Assembly (NCBI GenBank): GCA_041493205.1
Contig: JBGPYM010000053.1
Coordinates: 1 to 14,651, forward strand
From: JBGPYM01 sp041493205
GTDB taxonomy: Bacteria > Bacteroidota > Ignavibacteria > UBA10030 > UBA6906
Direction of reading: 5' to 3'
Length of the DNA: 14,651 nt
Shown: positions 9,481-14,651 of the stretch, piece by piece
Numbering within the stretch: position 1 is the first letter of the stretch
Layout: each line of letters opens with the position of its first letter
The notes under the pieces: model-generated
Databases searched by the model: none
The model's input: only the letters and a program-made list of their open reading frames with translations
What the model was told of the DNA's origin: nothing
Program-made: the position numbers and the translations under genes

Positions 9481-9542
9481 GAGAAAAAACTACAACAAAT
9501 TTGCCTGAAATTCAAGAAAACGGGGGAATCTGATGCCCGCGG
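9481..9542 (-). promoter_or_regulatory. AT-rich ldcA-purN spacer with candidate purN operon promoter
   Basis: In this otherwise GC-rich window the 62-base gap is AT-rich on its purN side. On the - strand TTG (9513-9515), a 20-base spacer and TAGTTTTT (9485-9492) match 7 of 8 positions of the Bacteroidota -7 element TAnnTTTG with roughly correct -33 spacing. The predicted start would fall at or near the purN ATG, implying a leaderless or nearly leaderless transcript. A perfect 8-base palindrome, CAAATTTG, lies within the spacer at 9496-9503. There is no convincing terminator hairpin for ldcA, so readthrough into purN is also possible. The match is short, so this is a candidate only. Confidence 0.4.
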
Positions 9543-10475
9543 TCAGCAGACCGCCGGTTCAAGCAGCTCCAGCGAGCCCGCTCGACCGTCCAGTGCCGCC
9601 CGGACGCCCACCGGAATCGTCACCATCTTCCGTTCATGCCCGAAGGGAAGACCCGCGACAAACGGCCTGGAAGAACCCGCGGCACACTCCCGCACGATCT
9701 CCTCAACCGTCTGCGACGGCTTGCCGGCGTCCTTCGGCACACAATCAGTGAATTGCCCGAGCGCAATGCCCGCAGCCTGCCGGAAGAGCCCCGCGTTGCG
9801 GAGCTGCGTCAGCATCCGGTCCACCCGGTACGGCTCCTCGCCGATCTCTTCAAGAAACAGAAGCGCGTGCCGGAATGCAGGTTGGTACGGCGTGCCGAAC
9901 AGCGAGACCAGAAGCGAAAGATTCCCCCCGAGCAATCTCCCCGTTCCCCGTCCCGGCGTCAGCGGCATTCCCCCGCTTCCCGGAGGGATCAGTTGACGTG
10001 AGGGGGAGGTGAGCAACCGCCAGAGGGCTTCCTCGGCGAAGGGGTCCATGGTTCCGGCCATATCGACGCCGAGCATCGGTCCGTGAAACGTGACCAGGCG
10101 GGCCCGCGCCCAGAAGGCAAGGTGCAACGCGGTGATGTCGCTGTAGCCGACAAAGATCTTCGGATTCTTTCTGATAACCGCATAATCAAGCCGCGCCAAA
10201 AGACGCGGGGTTCCGTACCCGCCCCGGATGCAGATGATCGCGTTCACCCGCCGGTCGGCGAACATCGCACCGATATCTTCCGCGCGCTCCTCATCGGTGC
10301 CCGCGAGATACCCCGACCTTTTCCCGGCGTGCTTTCCCGTGATTGTCCGGTAGCCGCACGACTCCAGATAGCGGACGCCCCGTTCAACACGCGTGCAATC
10401 GTCCATGGGGCTGGCAGGGGCAATGACGCCGATGAGGTCGCCGGGGCGAAGACGGGCGGGAACACGAACATCCAT
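9543..10475 (-). CDS. ldcA: LD-carboxypeptidase (murein tetrapeptide carboxypeptidase, S66 family)
   Basis: 310 residues, the normal size for peptidase family S66. These cytoplasmic serine peptidases remove the terminal D-Ala from murein tetrapeptides during peptidoglycan recycling; some relatives act on microcin C-like or other peptides. The N-terminal flavodoxin-like domain has RPGDLIGVIAPASP near 10-23 and RGGYG at 84-88. The catalytic triad is visible: S112 in GYSDITALH, E209 in FLEEIGEEPYR, and H280 in PFGHE. The ATG at 10475 has a strong SD (GAGGAG, 4-5 bases upstream). It shares its strand with the purine and rod-shape genes, but a 62-base spacer with its own promoter-like sequence separates it from purN. 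The family is certain; murein recycling is the likeliest role given the neighbouring wall-synthesis genes. Confidence 0.93.
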   Translation of the reverse strand: MDVRVPARLRPGDLIGVIAPASPMDDCTRVERGVRYLESCGYRTITGKHAGKRSGYLAGTDEERAEDIGAMFADRRVNAIICIRGGYGTPRLLARLDYAVIRKNPKIFVGYSDITALHLAFWARARLVTFHGPMLGVDMAGTMDPFAEEALWRLLTSPSRQLIPPGSGGMPLTPGRGTGRLLGGNLSLLVSLFGTPYQPAFRHALLFLEEIGEEPYRVDRMLTQLRNAGLFRQAAGIALGQFTDCVPKDAGKPSQTVEEIVRECAAGSSRPFVAGLPFGHERKMVTIPVGVRAALDGRAGSLELLEPAVC

Positions 10476-10609
10476 GAGATCTCCTCTGTTCTTTCACAAA
10501 TGTATCTCATTTTTCCCAGTATTACCATTGCCGTTGGAATCCGTCCTTCGTAAATTGCATCGTTCGACACCCATCGTTCGTACATACCAGCCACAACGGG
10601 AGAAAATCA
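10476..10609. promoter_or_regulatory. Divergent intergenic region (ldcA leftward, SPFH gene rightward)
   Basis: This 134-base region lies between two divergent starts and is AT-richer than its surroundings. Leftward, TACATTTG (- strand, 10497-10504) is a perfect match to the Bacteroidota -7 consensus TAnnTTTG, 21 bases before the ldcA ATG, but no clear TTTG lies at the -33 position. Rightward, TTGCCG (10528-10533) and TAAATT (10551-10556), 17 bases apart, each match 4 of 6 positions of the sigma-70 consensus and could drive the SPFH gene with a leader of roughly 45-50 bases. Each gene has a good SD just inside this region (GAGGAG for ldcA, GGGAG for SPFH). No palindromic operator stands out. 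Confidence 0.5.
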
Positions 10610-11497
10610 ATGTTTTTCCTGCTCTGCGTGATCATCGTCCTTGTCTCCTTCTTTGTATGGCGCTCCGCCGCAAAAAAAATTCAGGAGCATAACCTGACAT
10701 ACAAAGGGCTTTCTACGGTTGCAATTGCGGCCATGCTGATCTTCACCGTGCTTGCGGTGGCCCAGTGCCTCACCGTCGTCCCCGCGGGGAACGTCGGTGT
10801 GGTCGACTTCTTCGGCACCGTGTCGGACATCACCCTTAAATCGGGCATCAATCTTGTCAACCCGTTCGCACGCGTCATAAAATTTTCCATCCAGACCACG
10901 GAACACAAAGAGGTCATGCAAGTGCTGTCACGCGAAGGGCTGACGATCGGGTTGGAAATAAGCGTGCTCTGCCGGCTCGATCCTGATTCCGCTGCAAGCG
11001 TCTACCGGAAAATCGGGACAGACTACACCGAGGTGGTCCTGATTCCGCAATTCCGCTCGGTCAGCCGGGCTGTCACGGCCAGCTTCCAGGCGAGCGCCCT
11101 GTATTCGACCGAGCGTGAAAAGCTCGGGTCCACGATCCAGTCCGAGCTGGCTGCACTCGTGAAACCCCGCGGGATCACGATCGAAACCACGCCCCTCCGC
11201 AACGTTGCCCTGCCGACGCAGCTCACGGAAGCCATCGAGCAGAAGCAGAGGGCGGAACAGGAGAGCCAGCGGATGGAGTTCGTGCTCACGAAGGAAAAGC
11301 AGGAGGCGGACCGGAAACGGATCGAAGCAAAAGGTATCGCCGACTTCCAGACCATCGTTGCAGCGGGGATCAGCGAGCAGCTCCTGCGGTGGAAGGGGAT
11401 TGAAGCAACCGAGAAACTTGCGAGTTCAACGAACACAAAAGTGATTATTGTCGGCGCGGGGAAAGACGGACTACCGATCATCCTCGATACCAAGTAG
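10610..11497 (+). CDS. SPFH/prohibitin-family (Band 7) membrane protein
   Basis: 295 residues. Two hydrophobic segments at about 2-17 and 36-56 are followed by an SPFH domain at about 57-205, opening with VVPAGNVGVVDFFG at 56-69 and containing the prohibitin-like PRGITIE near 186-192. A charged coiled-coil region follows at about 205-245 (EAIEQKQRAEQE), then a short C-terminal segment ending in VIIVGAGKDGLPIIL. SPFH proteins oligomerise into membrane cages or microdomain scaffolds and often work with membrane proteases or partner enzymes. The layout is closest to bacterial prohibitin-like proteins; two N-terminal membrane segments rather than one is a mild variation. The ATG has GGGAG about 7-8 bases upstream. 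An A8 run (10672-10679) encodes KK. The gene ends 8 bases before a large exported polysaccharide-enzyme candidate, which suggests an operon. The specific function is unknown. Confidence 0.88.
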   Translation: MFFLLCVIIVLVSFFVWRSAAKKIQEHNLTYKGLSTVAIAAMLIFTVLAVAQCLTVVPAGNVGVVDFFGTVSDITLKSGINLVNPFARVIKFSIQTTEHKEVMQVLSREGLTIGLEISVLCRLDPDSAASVYRKIGTDYTEVVLIPQFRSVSRAVTASFQASALYSTEREKLGSTIQSELAALVKPRGITIETTPLRNVALPTQLTEAIEQKQRAEQESQRMEFVLTKEKQEADRKRIEAKGIADFQTIVAAGISEQLLRWKGIEATEKLASSTNTKVIIVGAGKDGLPIILDTK

Positions 11498-11505
11498 GAG
11501 TGATC

Positions 11506-14500
11506 GTGAGGAACCGTGTACTCGTTCTCCTGGCCCTGACCGCGCTGCTCTGCGCCGGGGCCAGGGGAGGAGCCCTGGAAGCCGACGAGCCCACCAGCGT
11601 CCTCGTGGTCGTCGAAGGGAGCACGTCTCTCAAGAGCCATGCGATCGCCCGCGGCAGGCAACTGGCGACGCTGCTCGGGCATTTCAATGCCACGACCCGC
11701 GTTCTGGGAGTCAACGAATACGTGCCGCGCACCTTCTCCCGCTATAAGCTCGTCGTCTTTATCGGCTTCAACGCGAATTACACCCCCCCTGCACGATTTC
11801 AGGAAGATGTCCTCGCCTCCCGCGTTCCGGTGATCTGGATGGACACGGGATTCAAGGAATTCTCCTCCCGCCCCGAAGTCAGAAAGAGATTCGGCTTCAC
11901 CGTGTCCCGCATCGATTCCCTCAGCGTCTTCGACGTCGTCCGTGCCGGGAGCGAGACCTTCACCAAGGGCGAGCCCAACATCAACGTCGTGGAGATCGCC
12001 GACAGGAAGAAACTCGACGTCGTCGCAACCGCGTACTCCTCGGCCAGGCGGCAGGAACTTCCGTATATCGTCCGGTCGGGGATGCTCACCTACATTGCAG
12101 ACTGTCCCTTCGCCTCCGCTACCGAGACCGATCGCTATATTTATTTCTGCGACATGCTGCATGATATCCTCGGGCAGCGCCACGAGGAGTCCCATACCGC
12201 CCTGATCCGCATCGAGGACGTGAATCCGCTCGAGAACCCCGGCAGCCTCCGCCGGATTGCGGACATCCTCTCGGCGCGCGGCGTCCCGTTCCTGGTCGGC
12301 GTCAGCCCCTTCTATGTAAGCCCGGGCGAAGGCATCCGCGTCAGCCTCTCGGACCGGCCCGATCTCGTCGATGCCCTCCGCTATATGGCGCAGAACGGTG
12401 GAACGGTCGTCATGCACGGCGTCACGCACCAGTACCGCGGCGTCACGGGCGTGGACTATGAATTCTGGGATGAAAGCACGGGCAGGCCCGTGCGCGATGA
12501 AACCACCGAAGGGATCTCCCGGAAGCTTGAACAGGGGATCCAGGAATTCATGAAAAACGGAATTTACCCTCTCGTCTGGGAAACCCCCCACTATGCGGGG
12601 TCCTTCCGGCTCTATGAGACGATCGGCAAGTATTTCAACACGTGCATGGAGCAGCGTCTCGCCATCGAAGACCTCGACGACGGCCAGTTCTTTCCCTATA
12701 TGATCAACAGCGACCTCTTCGGACAGCGGAACATCCCCGAAAATCTCGGCTATGTTCCGCTCGACGCCGATCCCGCGGTGGGGAAGGCGGCCGTGCAGCG
12801 AATCCTCGCCGGGGCAAAGGCCGGGCTCGCGGTGCGCGACGGGTATGCCTCCTGCTTTTTCCATGCGTTCGTAGACCCGGCCCGGCTGGAGGAAATCGTT
12901 GACGGCGTCCAGGCACTCGGCTACACGTACATGGATGTCCGTGAACTTCCGCTGCGGGCGGGGACCCGGGACCGGATCATGCTGACCGGCAAACAGGACT
13001 TCACCCTGACACTCGAGGATCAGTATCTGACGGAGACAGTTCTCGAGCGCAACGGCGAAATTCTGAGCACGACCACCTCCGAGAAGAGAATCAAAGGCGA
13101 TGTGACGAGATCGGTGTCGCTTGATCCGGGACAGATCTACAAAGCGGAACCCGCCGAGTTCCGCGAGAAAACCCCGTCGCTCGCCGAACGCGTCATCCAG
13201 GGGGCCGGAAAGCTGGCCGAACGGATGTTCGGCCGCGAGGAAACATGGCAGGAGGCCCGCGCGGCGATTCTCTGGAACCACTTCGCGGCAGGGGCTTCCT
13301 ATAATGACCAGTCGTCCTTCGCAGCGGTGATGCGCAGCGTGAACATCGCGCTCGATACGATCTTCGTCGGCCAGCCCCTGCGCCTGGACGGATACAACCT
13401 CCTCTTTGTGCCGTACACGTTTGTGGATTCGCTCCGCGATACCGACTATGACATCATCCTCAAGTTCGTGAACGACGGAGGGAACGTCGTCACCGACATG
13501 CCCACCGAACTGGCGAAGGAACTCGGCGTTACCTTTGGCACCACGCGCCTGAAAGTGACGCACGTGCGCGAACGGCTCTATCCCGACGAGCGCATCACGT
13601 GGCGGCTCGGCGAGCTGGCGACGAAATTCGATGCCGAGAACGTCGAGGAGATCTTCTGCATCGACGAAGCGACGGAAGCGCCGCTGGTGATAGGCAAACC
13701 GATCGGGAAAGGGAAGGTCATTTACTTTACCACCCGCTTCGACCCGTACTCACGGGACGGATACAGCCTCTATCCGTATCTCCTCGAGTACATCGGGAAG
13801 TACTTCCGTCTGGGGCCGGTGGTGCGGCGGGACAACCTGGAGGTCTATTTCGAACCCGGCGCGCGCGCGCGCACGCTCAGCACCGAAGCCCTGATCAAAC
13901 AGTGGGTGCGGACGGGCGTCCGGATCATCCACGTGTCCGGCTGGCACCAGTATCCGAAGTACACCTACGACTACGCACGGCTGATATCGCTCGCCCACGC
14001 CAACGGCATGCTCGTCTATGCATGGCTGGAACCCCCCCAGGTCAGCCCGAAATTTTACACGGACCATCCGGAATGGCGTGAGAAGAATTACAAAGGGGAA
14101 GACGCCCATTACTCATGGCGCAACCCCGTGGCGTTGACCGATCCGCGGTGCGTCCAGGCCATGGCCGCGGAATACCGTACGCTCCTCGAAGCCCATCCGT
14201 GGGACGGCGTGAACATTGCCGAGCTCTACTTCGAAGCCGGGCGCGGGTTTGACGACCCGGCAGTGTTCACCCCCATGCATCCCTCCGCGCAGAAGGAGTT
14301 CAAAAAGCGGTTCGGGTTCGACCTCCGCAGCGTGCTGGATTCCACCTCGGGCTACTATTGGAAGGCGAACCCGGACGCCCGCCGGCTCGTGACGGAGTAC
14401 CGGGTGCATGCGCTGGAAAATGTGTACGGGGTCCTTCTGCCCATGGTACGCGAGATCGCCGCGCGGCATTCAGGATTTCAGGTGATCGTGACCGCCATGG

Positions 14501-14651
14501 ACAGCTATGGCTCGCCCGATCTGCGCGAGCACCTCGGCGTCGACATGAACTCGATCATCGCCCTGCAGCGGACGTATGACTTTCATCTGCAGGTGGAGGA
14601 TCCGGAAGCCCTCTGGTCCTCGCGGCCGGAACGCTACATCGACATCGGCAA
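11506..14651 (+). CDS. Large exported DUF2334 polysaccharide-deacetylase / TIM-barrel hydrolase-like multidomain protein (3' partial)
   Basis: Open from a GTG at 11506 to the window end, giving at least 1048 residues. TAGGAG overlaps the SPFH stop, 5 bases before the GTG, and decides the start. A signal peptide (hydrophobic 5-17, no proper lipobox around C16) indicates export. Visible parts are an alpha/beta domain at 30-200 and a DUF2334-like deacetylase at about 225-470, with RIEDV at 235-239, HGVTH at 304-308 (metal-binding HxxxH), PHYAG at 361-365 and FFHAF at 451-455. Next come a beta-rich stretch at about 478-545 and an alpha/beta GATase/ThuA-like domain at about 560-765 (FVNDGGNVVTDMP). 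A TIM-barrel-like region runs from about 770 onward, with AWLEPP at 839-844, HPEWR and DGVNIAELYFE at 900-910, where E906 or E910 is a possible catalytic acid. Some family members deacetylate cell-wall or extracellular glycans. The deacetylase call is moderately firm; the hydrolase call is tentative, and the substrate is unknown. Comparable in logic to PgaB or PelA. Confidence 0.82.
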   Translation, partial: MRNRVLVLLALTALLCAGARGGALEADEPTSVLVVVEGSTSLKSHAIARGRQLATLLGHFNATTRVLGVNEYVPRTFSRYKLVVFIGFNANYTPPARFQEDVLASRVPVIWMDTGFKEFSSRPEVRKRFGFTVSRIDSLSVFDVVRAGSETFTKGEPNINVVEIADRKKLDVVATAYSSARRQELPYIVRSGMLTYIADCPFASATETDRYIYFCDMLHDILGQRHEESHTALIRIEDVNPLENPGSLRRIADILSARGVPFLVGVSPFYVSPGEGIRVSLSDRPDLVDALRYMAQNGGTVVMHGVTHQYRGVTGVDYEFWDESTGRPVRDETTEGISRKLEQGIQEFMKNGIYPLVWETPHYAGSFRLYETIGKYFNTCMEQRLAIEDLDDGQFFPYMINSDLFGQRNIPENLGYVPLDADPAVGKAAVQRILAGAKAGLAVRDGYASCFFHAFVDPARLEEIVDGVQALGYTYMDVRELPLRAGTRDRIMLTGKQDFTLTLEDQYLTETVLERNGEILSTTTSEKRIKGDVTRSVSLDPGQIYKAEPAEFREKTPSLAERVIQGAGKLAERMFGREETWQEARAAILWNHFAAGASYNDQSSFAAVMRSVNIALDTIFVGQPLRLDGYNLLFVPYTFVDSLRDTDYDIILKFVNDGGNVVTDMPTELAKELGVTFGTTRLKVTHVRERLYPDERITWRLGELATKFDAENVEEIFCIDEATEAPLVIGKPIGKGKVIYFTTRFDPYSRDGYSLYPYLLEYIGKYFRLGPVVRRDNLEVYFEPGARARTLSTEALIKQWVRTGVRIIHVSGWHQYPKYTYDYARLISLAHANGMLVYAWLEPPQVSPKFYTDHPEWREKNYKGEDAHYSWRNPVALTDPRCVQAMAAEYRTLLEAHPWDGVNIAELYFEAGRGFDDPAVFTPMHPSAQKEFKKRFGFDLRSVLDSTSGYYWKANPDARRLVTEYRVHALENVYGVLLPMVREIAARHSGFQVIVTAMDSYGSPDLREHLGVDMNSIIALQRTYDFHLQVEDPEALWSSRPERYIDIG

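Noticed and set aside
9496..9503. CAAATTTG palindrome upstream of purN as a purine-repressor operator
   Set aside because: It is only 8 bases, does not resemble a known PurR box, and is AT-rich sequence expected in a promoter spacer.
11023..13563. 846-codon open frame on the - strand, opposite the SPFH and deacetylase genes
   Set aside because: It lies antisense to two well-supported genes, has no recognisable domain and His/Asp/Arg/Gly-rich composition, and is expected from high third-position GC in the real genes.
13859..13872. (GC)7 alternating tract, a possible Z-DNA-prone element
   Set aside because: It is short, within coding sequence, and explained by consecutive Ala/Arg codons in a GC-rich gene.

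Overview
This GC-rich window most likely comes from a Gram-negative bacterium of the Bacteroidota/Chlorobiota (FCB) assemblage. The evidence is the gene order purN-purH-mreB-mreC-mreD-mrdA-rodA, in which purine genes sit directly before the rod-shape cluster. I recall this order from Bacteroidota and relatives. Many starts also lack a Shine-Dalgarno (SD) sequence, and two AT-rich spacers carry boxes resembling the Bacteroidota -7 element TAnnTTTG. The assignment is inference; no 16S gene or other decisive marker is present.

Layout. Positions 1-10475 are all transcribed leftward (- strand). In transcription order they hold an LD-carboxypeptidase (ldcA-like, 9543-10475), purN, purH, mreB, mreC, mreD, mrdA (PBP2), rodA, and a Lon-family AAA protease that leaves the window at position 1 before its proteolytic domain. 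Junctions from mreB onward are tight: mreC/mreD and mrdA/rodA overlap by 4 bases, rodA/lon are 2 bases apart, and mreB/mreC 6. The only larger gap is 54 bases before mrdA. From 10610 onward transcription is rightward: a two-TM SPFH/prohibitin-like protein, then 8 bases later a very large exported multidomain protein (at least 1048 residues) that runs off the right edge. A 134-base divergent intergenic region separates the two blocks.

How the genes fit together. The leftward block is a lateral-wall synthesis module. MreB filaments are linked by MreC and MreD to the transpeptidase PBP2 and the SEDS glycosyltransferase RodA. LdcA trims the tetrapeptides released during wall turnover. PurN and PurH supply IMP and have no direct mechanistic link to the wall. 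The Lon-like protease is a candidate quality-control or regulatory partner because it is translationally close to rodA.

The most unusual part is the rightward pair. The large protein combines a signal peptide, an N-terminal alpha/beta domain, a DUF2334-type polysaccharide-deacetylase domain, a beta-rich linker, a GATase/ThuA-like alpha/beta domain and a C-terminal TIM-barrel-like putative glycoside hydrolase domain. This recalls the deacetylase-plus-hydrolase logic of PgaB and PelA but in a different domain order. Its tight linkage to a membrane SPFH protein suggests an undescribed envelope or exopolysaccharide-processing function. No RNA genes, CRISPR arrays, insertion sequences or strong intrinsic terminators were found, and there is no gene-free stretch over 300 bases.
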